A stretch of DNA of 17,342 nt from DATCDR01 sp036510575 (lineage in GTDB: Bacteria > Actinomycetota > Acidimicrobiia > Acidimicrobiales > Bog-793): positions 1-17,342 of the forward strand of contig DATCDR010000117.1 of assembly GCA_036510575.1 (NCBI GenBank). The letters are read 5' to 3'. Shown piece after piece: positions 7,552-14,042 of this stretch; the stretch's first letter is position 1, and every line of letters starts with the position of its first letter. Both the position numbers and the translations under genes were made by a program. The notes under the pieces are model-generated. The model made no database searches, had not been told where the DNA came from, and saw only the letters and a list, made by a program, of their open reading frames with translations.

Positions 7552-8333
7552 TGGACAACCGATCCGCTGATGAGCGCGGTGGCGTTCGATGCAGCCAGCT
7601 CGATCGAACTGGCCGGGCTGAGGACCCGTGGCTGGAGTACCTCACGGCGTGCAAATGCGAGGAGCTGCTGGGCGAGTTGGCTCGCCCGTTCGGCGGCGAT
7701 AGCGATCTGGTCGAGGTCAGATAGCGCCGCAGTCTTGTCGTCGAGCTCTTCGCGCACGAAGTTCGCATAGTTCAAGATCACCGCGAGCAGGTTGTTGAAG
7801 TCGTGCGCGATGCCCCCGGCGAGGCGTCCCATGCTCTCGAGGCGTTCGGACTGGTTCAGCCGGGTGTCGAGAATCTTTCGTTCGCGCTCGAGCGAGATTC
7901 TCCGCGTGATGTCGCGACCGATCGCTGACGCGCCAGTGATCGAGCCGGCGGCATCGTGGATCGGAGCGATCGTGACCGACACGTCCAAGACGGTGCCGTC
8001 CTTGCAGACGCGCTGGGCGTCGTGTTGTTCGACCAGACCACCGTTGGCGATTCGCTGCAGGGCCTCGTCGAGCTCGTCGATCCGATCGGGCGGAAAGAGT
8101 AGCGAGATGTGCTGGCCGATTACTTCGTCCGCCTGGTAGCCGTACATCTGCTCCGCGCCGAGGTTCCAGCTCGTGATCCGTCCGTCGAGAGTCTTGCTGA
8201 GGATCGCGTCAACGGAGGAGTCCACGATCGACGCGAGCAGCGATGCGGAGTCGCGCCCGCGGGCGAGCGCCTTATCCATCGTCGCGAAGTGCGCGTCGAC
8301 GTGCGTACCGAATGCGGCTTCGGTGGAAGTCAC
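7548..8333 (-). CDS. PAS-HisKA sensor protein lacking the ATPase domain
   Basis: A 261-aa soluble sensor. A PAS domain covers about 31-145 (DAILSKTLDGRITSWN ... ASAIGRDIT), then a short helical linker and a HisKA dimerisation domain (about 165-232) with the H-box GGIAHDFNNLL, phospho-acceptor His177. Typical kinases of this type continue for more than 100 residues with a HATPase_c domain. Here the protein stops about 30 residues after the HisKA helix, and no N, G1 or G2 box is visible in any frame, because the regulator gene begins at once with an ATGA overlap. It therefore cannot phosphorylate itself alone; it may be trans-phosphorylated, act as a phosphatase or sequester its partner. No membrane segment is seen. 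The start is GTG with a weak AGGG site; ATG at 8279 is an alternative. Confidence 0.85.
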   Translation of the reverse strand: MTSTEAAFGTHVDAHFATMDKALARGRDSASLLASIVDSSVDAILSKTLDGRITSWNLGAEQMYGYQADEVIGQHISLLFPPDRIDELDEALQRIANGGLVEQHDAQRVCKDGTVLDVSVTIAPIHDAAGSITGASAIGRDITRRISLERERKILDTRLNQSERLESMGRLAGGIAHDFNNLLAVILNYANFVREELDDKTAALSDLDQIAIAAERASQLAQQLLAFARREVLQPRVLSPASSIELAASNATALISGSVVQ

Positions 8334-8342
8334 GTGCGTGAC
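8329..8342. promoter_or_regulatory. Inverted repeat over the start of the PAS-HisKA gene
   Basis: GTCACG-TG-CGTGAC is a perfect 6-bp dyad with a 2-bp spacer. It covers the GTG start codon (8331-8333) of the signalling operon. The position would suit autoregulation at the DNA or RNA level. Confidence 0.35.
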
Positions 8343-8516
8343 CCTGCGATCCCGCCTCTGGCCGGATTTGGCTGAAGCCAGCGTGATCTCGGTTGGCGAC
8401 TAGCGAGTCGAGGTGAACACCCGCATCACTACTAACGGCTAGGTGCGACCCAAGTTGAGCTGATAGTGGCCTTCCGGGGTGATTGACCTGGCAACGAGCG
8501 AGTCCTCGCCGTGACG

Positions 8517-8532
8517 TAGTTCATCTGAACTA
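8517..8532. promoter_or_regulatory. Inverted repeat in the divergent promoter region
   Basis: TAGTTCA-TC-TGAACTA is a perfect 7-bp dyad with a 2-bp spacer. It lies in the 244-bp gap between the signalling operon (-) and the CAP-like gene (+), 45 bp before the latter's ATG. It has the same dyad plus 2-bp spacer design as the site at 8329-8342, though not the same sequence. It is a good candidate operator. Confidence 0.45.
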
Positions 8533-8577
8533 TCACAAATTAGTGCTTCTACCTGCGACGAAGGGTGAAGCCGCCTC

Positions 8578-9276
8578 ATGTCTCTTGGACCGCCAACTCC
8601 CAGACTGAATGTCATGGAATGCGCTGAGAGGAAAGCAATCGTCGAAGTGACCAGTAGTGCACGTGCACGACGTCGAACCCTGCGCAAAGTTGGCGCCGGC
8701 GCCGTTTTGGCAGGGGTGATGCTGCTCGCTAGTGGTATCGAGATGGCCGACGTCGCCGCGGCTGGGACCACCAAGCCACGTGTGACCCTACGCGCTGCGC
8801 AAGTCGCGGTCCTCGACGGTATCGTCGCCAATCGGCTCAACGCGATCCGAGTGTCGTTCGGACTCGCGACGGCACAGATCACCACCGCGTACAGCGTTGA
8901 AGTCGGCGAGGCCGTCGCCTCGAACGAGGACCCGCCGTTCGCACCGGCGACCGCAGGCGTGGTCGAGGAGGGCAGCCTTTGGGGAGTAGTGCCCGGAGCG
9001 ACCGCCTCGCCCACATCGTCAGCGCTCGAGATCGTCGACGGTTGGGTGTATCACGATGGCTGGGAAGGCTCGGTTGCCGCAACTTGGAACGCAGACTGCA
9101 CCTCGGTACATGCGGTCGGCTGTGACGGTCACCGTCGCAATGTCTTGTCCACGTCGCCCGTCCGAGGAGCAAAGCTCTACGTGGATGTCACCACGCGCTC
9201 GGTGAGCTATCACGGCTCGCCAGCTCTTGCCGTGGCGGCGCTCTTCGTCTGGAAGACCGGGCTGGCAACGTCATGA
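8578..9276 (+). CDS. Secreted CAP/SCP-like domain protein
   Basis: A 232-aa protein with a positively charged lead (ARARRRTLRK) and a hydrophobic export segment (about 39-62, ending ADVAAAG), so probably secreted. The mature part resembles the CAP superfamily. It has an early NRLNAIRVSFGL helix like the N..R...G motif, then DGWVYHDGWEGSVAA and CDGHRRNVLSTSP, the GHRxNxL signature of bacterial YkwD-type proteins. Two cysteines in NADC...GC (about 182-189) could form a disulfide. CAP proteins are extracellular and of varied or unknown activity; this one looks divergent. AAGGGTG lies about 12 bases before the first ATG; an internal ATG at 8614 is another possible start. It is divergent from the signalling operon and could be under its control. 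Confidence 0.7.
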   Translation: MSLGPPTPRLNVMECAERKAIVEVTSSARARRRTLRKVGAGAVLAGVMLLASGIEMADVAAAGTTKPRVTLRAAQVAVLDGIVANRLNAIRVSFGLATAQITTAYSVEVGEAVASNEDPPFAPATAGVVEEGSLWGVVPGATASPTSSALEIVDGWVYHDGWEGSVAATWNADCTSVHAVGCDGHRRNVLSTSPVRGAKLYVDVTTRSVSYHGSPALAVAALFVWKTGLATS

Positions 9277-9331
9277 CCGCCGGCGTCGGCTCGCTCGAGG
9301 TCGCCCGCGATGGGGCACCTCTGCCTGGCAT

Positions 9332-9343
9332 CTGAGCGCTCAG
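9332..9343. other. Palindrome at the 3' end of the L,D-transpeptidase gene
   Basis: CTGAGCGCTCAG is a perfect 12-bp palindrome containing the stop codon of the L,D-transpeptidase gene, in the 63-bp convergent gap after the CAP-like gene. It could assist termination on either strand, but no T run follows. Confidence 0.25.
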
Positions 9344-10173
9344 TGGTTGATGAGTACGGGAGTGCCGAGCGGGAGAAGCTCGGCGAGGGCGACGATTGTG
9401 GCATCGGACACTCGAATGCAGCCGTGAGAGAGGCTCGCGCCGACACTTTGCGGCACGTCGGTGCCGTGTATCCCGATCTCACCTGGACCGCCGCCGAAAC
9501 TTTGCAGCACGTCGGAGTAGGCCGAGAGGCCAAACGCATACGGGCCGTACCCACCAACCGGGTCAGGTTGCTTGAGAAGATCGACGATGAAATACGTTCC
9601 CGTGGGAGTCGGTAGCGCTGAACGACCCTCTCCAATCTTGATCGACATCATGACGAGGCCGGCGTTGAACACCGTCATTTGGTGTGCTGAGAGGTTCACG
9701 TGGACGAGATAGTCGTCGGCCGAGAGTGTCACCGCATCGCTTCGCACCCAGCCCTGACTTTGGTTCGGTCGACTCGGCAGGTAGACGCGGATCCACGTTG
9801 AGCCAACCATCGGACCCGAGGTGAGAAAGACAACCGGGTCGCCCGTACTCGTCGGATTCTTCAGCACCTCGGAGGGCTTTGGCGACGACGGCGTTGCAAA
9901 GACGGCAACACTTTTTCCTCGAGCCTCGGCGACGACACTCGGATTCGAGGACTGTGAGCTCTGCGCCTCGGGAGGTCCCGCCGAGATCGGCGCAACGATC
10001 GCGCCGCTCGGAGTCGCGACTGCGGCGTTGTAGGCCAACGCCAGCGCTACCCCCAACGCCGCTGTGACGCCGACGATGCCGATCGCGAGGGCGATGTCCC
10101 TCGGAGATCTGCGACGCCTCTTCGCTGGCGACTCACCGAGTCGACCAGCGAGGTGGTTCGCGGCCGAGGTCAT
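9340..10173 (-). CDS. L,D-transpeptidase (YkuD domain), membrane-anchored
   Basis: A 277-aa envelope enzyme that makes or remodels peptidoglycan cross-links outside the membrane. It has an arginine-rich cytoplasmic start (KRRRRSPRD), one membrane helix (about 27-48), a Ser/Pro-rich spacer (55-105), a small beta-rich segment resembling an SH3-like domain (about 87-150), and the YkuD domain (about 154-277). The catalytic block is intact: His236 in GIHGTD, then SHGCIRV with His250, the nucleophile Cys252 and Arg254. PTPTGTYF at 188-195 is another family signature. Its ATG overlaps the stop of the secreted-protein gene as ATGA, implying they are made together. A single-pass anchor rather than a cleaved signal is likely. 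Confidence 0.9.
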   Translation of the reverse strand: MTSAANHLAGRLGESPAKRRRRSPRDIALAIGIVGVTAALGVALALAYNAAVATPSGAIVAPISAGPPEAQSSQSSNPSVVAEARGKSVAVFATPSSPKPSEVLKNPTSTGDPVVFLTSGPMVGSTWIRVYLPSRPNQSQGWVRSDAVTLSADDYLVHVNLSAHQMTVFNAGLVMMSIKIGEGRSALPTPTGTYFIVDLLKQPDPVGGYGPYAFGLSAYSDVLQSFGGGPGEIGIHGTDVPQSVGASLSHGCIRVSDATIVALAELLPLGTPVLINH

Positions 10174-10868
10174 CCGGTGAACGTCGCGGCTTTGATTATC
10201 GGCGTGTGGGGCTTCGCCGGCGGGAGCACGTTATCGAGCAAGGTCGGTCGTGTCGCGGCGGTCGTCGAGTTCGCGATCTTGTTCGCGGACGGCGGAGATG
10301 TAGTCGACATCGCCGTCGATGGCGCCGTAGAGCTCGGCACGGTCGTTGGAACTGTCGTTGGCGAGACCAAGGCCGCAATGGCCGGAGCCGCTGCCTCGGT
10401 TACGACCGTCGTCGGAGTGGGCACTGGGCAGTCGGTTGGAGCCGCGACCTCGCCGGTGTTCGACGTCCTGAAGTAGTCCGAGAACGTGCTGTTGACCTTG
10501 AGGTAGATCATCCCGGAGACTGTCGGAGGAAGCGTCTGTACGATCGTGACCGACGCGTACGGCATCCAACCCGCGCCGCCTAAGCCGTTGCCGGACGCAG
10601 GGATCGCAAGCGTGGGCTGGCTAAGTGTGGCGATGCCGCCAGTAGCAGCGGTTACGTCCGCGATCTCAGAGAGATTCCAGTCGTTCGTTATGGTCCAGGT
10701 GACCTGGTAGCCGGTACCGGGGACGGTCGCGCAGCTGGCCGTGCCGGTGACGAAGTTTTCGTGCGCAAAAGCAGGGGAGGCGACTGCCATCAAGCTGAGC
10801 GCGGCAACCGTTGCTGCCACGCCGACTCGGATACCGCTTCGCCGACTCGCCAGCAGTAGGGCCCGCAT
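10170..10868 (-). CDS. Secreted Thr/Pro-rich protein of unknown function
   Basis: A 232-aa protein with a clear signal peptide (about 1-35, ending SPAFA-HE). The mature N-terminal half (36-150) is a beta-rich domain starting HENFVTGTASCATVPGTGYQVTWTI, with Cys46 and Cys147 as a possible disulfide. A linker rich in Thr, Pro and Ser (150-205) follows, of the kind that spans cell walls. The end, KAATFTG, resembles the LAxTG/LPxTG box of sortase substrates, but the membrane helix and basic tail that should follow are missing. I recognise no specific family. The ATG is preceded by a GTG codon and overlaps the stop of a small upstream frame; the 3' end overlaps the L,D-transpeptidase gene. A role in the cell wall is inferred from this context. 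Confidence 0.75.
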   Translation of the reverse strand: MRALLLASRRSGIRVGVAATVAALSLMAVASPAFAHENFVTGTASCATVPGTGYQVTWTITNDWNLSEIADVTAATGGIATLSQPTLAIPASGNGLGGAGWMPYASVTIVQTLPPTVSGMIYLKVNSTFSDYFRTSNTGEVAAPTDCPVPTPTTVVTEAAAPAIAALVSPTTVPTTVPSSTAPSTAMSTTSPPSANKIANSTTAATRPTLLDNVLPPAKPHTPIIKAATFTG

Positions 10869-11029
10869 CACAACATCCGCCCAGAGTTGGTTCGCCGCGG
10901 AAGCTGCCCTACTTGGCAGTAGCTCGCTTCATCGGCGACGTGCCAAGGGTTGGGTGCGGATCCAACTTGCTTTGGACCTCGCGGACGACGTGCTGAACAG
11001 TTGAAGTTTTTGGCGGTGGTCTTGTGCAT
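10868..11029 (-). CDS. Possible 53-aa small ORF coupled to the secreted-protein gene
   Basis: The frame begins MHKTTAKNFNC and ends RTNSGRML. AGGAG lies six bases before its ATG, the best ribosome site in this unit. Its TGA overlaps the ATG of the secreted-protein gene in TGATG, which would couple the two. The protein is basic, has Cys11 and Cys38, and resembles nothing I know. Codon third positions are not strongly GC-biased, which argues against a long-conserved gene. It may be a leader peptide that delivers ribosomes to the weak start downstream. Confidence 0.38.
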   Translation of the reverse strand: MHKTTAKNFNCSARRPRGPKQVGSAPNPWHVADEASYCQVGQLPRRTNSGRML

Positions 11030-11449
11030 CCCGGTCTCCTCTGCAATCGACCTTAAGTGGTCATCAGCAGCCAGGGACTGGAGCTACGGAGCCGAATCGT
11101 GGGGCTCGGGTAGGTATTACGGCCGCACGCCGGCAAATATTTAGTTTCGCGTCGTGCGAGCGGTATCCCGCGGGCGCGTGGATGAGTTCGCGCGGGCACA
11201 GCGGCAGCGGGTAATCCCTTGTGCGGAAAGGCCAAACGGGTTGGTTAGCACCGACGTGGCCCATATAGAGGACTCTGCATTCGAGACCAATTGCCGACCC
11301 CTCGAAGGGGTATCGGCGCCAGATCCAACCGAGAAGGGCGATCATGAGGACCGCGGTTAGGCATGGCTGGCGCGCCTTCGTCGAACCTCGTCATGACGAG
11401 TCATGAGGATCGCGGTTAGGCATGGCTGGCGCGCCTTCGTCGAACCTCG
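11030..11449. other. Gene-poor region with hairpin and tandem repeat
   Basis: This 420-bp stretch separates the acyltransferase 3' end from the envelope unit, both on the minus strand. Open frames (minus 11064-11345, plus 11154-11360) lack ribosome sites or known domains. It contains a strong hairpin (11293-11317) and both copies of a 59-bp repeat up to the acyltransferase stop. A weak AT-rich patch near 11133-11146 could hold the promoter of the envelope unit, giving a long 5' leader. I looked for a known riboswitch such as the cyclic di-AMP type and found no convincing match. Confidence 0.45.
11293..11317. other. Strong hairpin with a 2-nt bulge
   Basis: On the plus strand GCCGA-CCCCT, a three-base loop, then AGGGG-TA-TCGGC form a 10-bp stem interrupted by one 2-nt bulge. 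On the minus strand the loop reads TTCG-like, a stable RNA turn. It may be the acyltransferase terminator or part of the long leader of the envelope unit. No T run follows on either strand. Confidence 0.45.
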
Positions 11450-11459
11450 TCATGACGAG
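11342..11459. repeat. 59-bp tandem duplication
   Basis: Copies at 11342-11400 and 11401-11459 lie head to tail and differ at one base (C at 11351, T at 11410). Each copy contains the 14-bp palindrome CTCGTCATGACGAG (11387-11400, 11446-11459) and the 8-bp palindrome GGCGCGCC. The single difference breaks a third palindrome (ACCGCGGT) in the second copy. The second copy covers the last codons and stop of the acyltransferase gene, so the unit was probably copied from that 3' end. Near identity points to a recent event. Confidence 0.95.
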
Positions 11460-13321
11460 TGCGGCGACCCGAGAGATCTGGTCGGCGCCGGACTTTCGAT
11501 TGCCGCGCTGAGTAAGCCTGCGTAGTAGCGAGCGCCTTGCGGGTTGAGGTGGACATCGTCGGGGTAGAAGTCGTTCGGATGCGCGGTGCCGAGCGCGAAC
11601 CAGTTGATGACGGTGGTGTTCGGGTAGGTCGAGGCCACCTCGGCGATCGCCTGATTCACCTGCTGCTCCCAGGGACGTCCGACAAAGGTGTTCACCAGCA
11701 CAATTCGACGCAGTGGGCCAAGTGAGCGGAGAAGATTGCGGAGCTCAGCCGGCGCGAATGGTCCGTTCGTGCCGAGCTCGAGAATCAGCCGATCGCCGAT
11801 GGCGCCCTCGGCTCGAAGCTTGGCCGCTTCGTGGGTGACTTCGTAGAGCTGCTGACCCTCGAGTGCGTCGATCCTCATTCCAGGTAGGAGTTGACGAAGA
11901 TAGGGCGCGGCGTCGATCAGGATCGAGTCGCCGATCGCCGTTATGCCTGCTCCGCGTGGAGTAAGACGGGTTGAGCCGATCGGCTCGGTGGTACCGCCAG
12001 GTGGCGGCGTGGTCAGTGATGCACCGGGGCTTGTCTGGCCGAGCAGGGTCGTCGGGGTAGCTGGCAAGATCGACGAGACCGACGAACTCGAGCCGAGCGG
12101 TGCGGCACCGACGAGGCCGGAGAGACCGATGGCGCACACCACCAAGTTGGCTCCAGCTAGTGAAGCGGCGATCCAACCTGGCCGGCTCACGGGCAAGCGA
12201 GTGCGCCGCCACTCCTCGACCCACTGCCGCAGCCTCCGAAAGCCGTCATGGCGAATCGGCTCTTCTATGCAGCGCCATGAGGCCGCGGCCAGCACAAATG
12301 TGGCCGTGACGTCGGCCAACGAGCGGATCGTGCCTGGGCTCGTGTTCGCGGGAGTCGTGAGCACGATCACCGGATAGCTCCAGAGGTAGATCCCGTAGGA
12401 TCGAGCGCCGATCCAGCGAAGCGGCGCGATTCCGAGAACCGTCGCCAGCCGTGCACCGGGGTGAATCGTCACGCCGATGAGCACCGCGCTCAGTACCGCG
12501 CAGATCACCATCCCGCCGCGGTAGAGAAAGGCCTCGTACTCGTTCGTCGTGGCGAACAAGAGCACGATCCCGACAAGTGCCAAGACTCCAGCGGACTCGA
12601 GGACGCGGCGAGCTCCCTCGGTCAACGGGCCTACCTTGAGGTCTCTCGGCCAGGCGATCGCGAGGGCGGCACCGATCAGCAGCGCGAATGCCCTGGTGTC
12701 GGTCCCGTCGTAGGCGCGGGTTGGATCGCCGAGCGGGGAGTAGAGGAGGCCCATCTCGATGGCGGACGCGGCCGCGGCGCTCAGGATCACCGTGATGAGC
12801 ACCTTTCGCGACTTGCCCCATCGGAGACCGACGAGGAGCAGGAGCGGCCAGAGCAGGTAGAACTGCTCTTCGATCGCAAGTGACCAGAGATGCCCAAGCG
12901 GTGACGGCGGCCCGAAGCGGGCGAAGTACGAAACATGCTGGTGGATGAACCACCAGTTGCTGAAGTAGGCGATAGCGGAGGGAAGGTCGTCTCGGATCGA
13001 GTCGAGCTGGAACGAGTCGAAGAGCGTCGCCCAGCCGACTACAACGAACAACATCAAAAACAGCGCAGGGAGCAGGCGCCGTGCCCGCCGCCGCCAGAAC
13101 TGCCTGAGGTCGATCCGTCGGTTTCGTCGAAACTCCGCTACGAGCAGATCGGTAATGAGATAGCCCGACAGAACAAAGAACACCCCGACGCCGAGGAGTC
13201 CACCGCCTGCCCATCCAAGGCCGACGTGATACGCAATGACACCAAGCACGGCAATGGCCCGAACGCCATCGAGTCCAGGGAGATAGGGCCGCGCGCCCTC
13301 GACCGGCTCAGGCACCGGCAC
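11450..13321 (-). CDS. Acyltransferase-3 membrane protein with C-terminal SGNH domain (OafA-like)
   Basis: A 623-aa inner-membrane enzyme that probably moves acyl groups, such as acetyl, onto surface polysaccharide, lipid or peptidoglycan. Residues about 15-365 form the multi-helix acyltransferase-3 domain: His32 in LDGVRAIAVLGVIAYH, FFVLSGYLIT, an arginine-rich RRRARRLLPAL segment, and HLWSLAIEEQFYLLWP with His144 and Glu151-Glu152. One more helix (about 398-415) and a Ser/Thr/Pro linker lead to an extracellular SGNH hydrolase-like domain with GDS near 464-466, ELGTNG near 519 and DDVH near 588-591. This two-part layout is known in OafA-type O-acetyltransferases. The start is GTG with no good ribosome site, and the first residues (PVPEPVEG) may be repeat-derived. 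The 3' end is included in a 59-bp tandem repeat. Confidence 0.9.
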   Translation of the reverse strand: MPVPEPVEGARPYLPGLDGVRAIAVLGVIAYHVGLGWAGGGLLGVGVFFVLSGYLITDLLVAEFRRNRRIDLRQFWRRRARRLLPALFLMLFVVVGWATLFDSFQLDSIRDDLPSAIAYFSNWWFIHQHVSYFARFGPPSPLGHLWSLAIEEQFYLLWPLLLLVGLRWGKSRKVLITVILSAAAASAIEMGLLYSPLGDPTRAYDGTDTRAFALLIGAALAIAWPRDLKVGPLTEGARRVLESAGVLALVGIVLLFATTNEYEAFLYRGGMVICAVLSAVLIGVTIHPGARLATVLGIAPLRWIGARSYGIYLWSYPVIVLTTPANTSPGTIRSLADVTATFVLAAASWRCIEEPIRHDGFRRLRQWVEEWRRTRLPVSRPGWIAASLAGANLVVCAIGLSGLVGAAPLGSSSSVSSILPATPTTLLGQTSPGASLTTPPPGGTTEPIGSTRLTPRGAGITAIGDSILIDAAPYLRQLLPGMRIDALEGQQLYEVTHEAAKLRAEGAIGDRLILELGTNGPFAPAELRNLLRSLGPLRRIVLVNTFVGRPWEQQVNQAIAEVASTYPNTTVINWFALGTAHPNDFYPDDVHLNPQGARYYAGLLSAAIESPAPTRSLGSPHSS

Positions 13322-13386
13322 AGCTTTTATCAGGTCGCCGGAGCGGCTCCGACGACGTGGGCGAGGCGAGTTTCACGCTGTCCCCA

Positions 13387-13396
13387 GATCGCGATC
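13387..13396. promoter_or_regulatory. Palindrome upstream of the acyltransferase gene
   Basis: GATCGCGATC is a perfect 10-bp palindrome about 65 bp before the GTG start. Possibly an operator; chance occurrence cannot be excluded. Confidence 0.2.
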
Positions 13397-13490
13397 CAAC
13401 AGTTTTGAAGCATCTCATACGAGGCCGATCACGGAGTGGCAAAACGGTCCGGAACTCTCTGTTTGCGCAGTATTTGCGCGGTTTTTGACG

Positions 13491-13502
13491 GGCCGCGCGG
13501 CC
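13491..13502. other. 12-bp palindrome
   Basis: GGCCGCGCGGCC is perfectly symmetrical and can also pair alternatively with GCGCGG about 20 bases away (near 13477). It lies between the VOC unit and the acyltransferase gene and may belong to a terminator or a fold in the RNA. Confidence 0.25.
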
Positions 13503-13534
13503 ACTGTCGTGAGCGGTCGATTCCTCGGTGCTGG

Positions 13535-13557
13535 CGGGCCGGTTGCAGGTTGGCCCG
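13535..13557 (-). terminator. Possible terminator hairpin of the VOC unit
   Basis: CGGGCC (13535-13540) and GGCCCG (13552-13557) form a perfect 6-bp GC stem, flanked by an alternative pair CCTCGG (13523-13528) and CCGAGG (13555-13560). It starts 12 bp after the stop of the last VOC gene. It lacks a T run, so termination is uncertain. Confidence 0.3.
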
Positions 13558-13568
13558 AGGCCTGGTGA

Positions 13569-14030
13569 TCAGTTCTGCGACGCTGCGGATCGTCGCTGCA
13601 TTTCTTCTGGCGAGACGTCTTCGATGCGCGACGCGATGAACCAGCGGTGCCCGAATGGGTCTTCAAAGCCCGCTGTCCGGTCGCCGTAGAACTGGTCGCT
13701 CGGTGCCCGAAGCTCGACCGCCCCCGCCGCGAGCGCTCGGGCGTGCACCGCGTCGACATCTCCTACGTAGAGGCTGAGCGTGACCGCCGTTCCGCCGAGC
13801 GACTTCGGGCTCTGGTTGCCGGCCTCTGCAAATTCGTCGGCCAGCATCAGTATCGAGGTCCCGAACTCCAACTCGGCATGGCCGACCTTCCCATCCGGTC
13901 CGTCGAGACGCAGCCGTAGGACGGCGTCTAGTACCTGGCAGTAAAACTCGATGGCGGCATTGGCGTTGTCGACCGCGAGATAGGGCGACAGACGCGGGTA
14001 CTCAGACGGGATTGGATCGACGTCAGTCAC
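13569..14030 (-). CDS. VOC-family protein (PhnB/glyoxalase-like)
   Basis: A 153-aa soluble protein of the vicinal-oxygen-chelate fold. Two repeats of the beta-alpha-beta-beta-beta unit are visible: YLAVDNANAAIEFYCQVLDAVLRLRL with GHAELEFG, then LYVGDVDAVHARALAAGA with YGDRTAGFEDPFGHRWFIA. The closing RIEDVSPEEMQRR is typical of a common subgroup related to PhnB. Such proteins range from metal-dependent enzymes to binding proteins; the activity here is not known. The GTG start has a near-ideal AGGAGG eight bases upstream. It follows the second VOC gene after 12 bp, so they form one unit. Confidence 0.85.
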   Translation of the reverse strand: MTDVDPIPSEYPRLSPYLAVDNANAAIEFYCQVLDAVLRLRLDGPDGKVGHAELEFGTSILMLADEFAEAGNQSPKSLGGTAVTLSLYVGDVDAVHARALAAGAVELRAPSDQFYGDRTAGFEDPFGHRWFIASRIEDVSPEEMQRRSAASQN

Positions 14031-14042
14031 AGTTTTGGCCTC

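Noticed and set aside
7394..7768. Frameshifted ATPase domain of the PAS-HisKA protein in another minus frame
   Set aside because: The translation lacks N and G boxes and is an Arg/Ser-rich shadow of the real genes.
8461..8535. Distant 7-bp inverted pair TGATAGT / ACTATCA
   Set aside because: The arms are 61 bases apart and overlap a better dyad (8517-8532); likely chance.
11041..11340. Cyclic di-AMP (ydaO-type) riboswitch
   Set aside because: A short GCTAACC-like stretch recalls the 3' end of that motif, but the core GGGGA-type segments are absent and the order does not fit.
11064..11345. Minus-strand 93-codon frame with an aromatic-rich translation
   Set aside because: No ribosome site before its ATG, no known family, and it spans the strong hairpin.
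11344..11406. 20-codon plus-strand frame (starts MRTAVRHGW) inside the first copy of the 59-bp repeat, with an AAGGG site
   Set aside because: It is very short and its extended form in the second copy is only antisense to the acyltransferase gene; no independent support.
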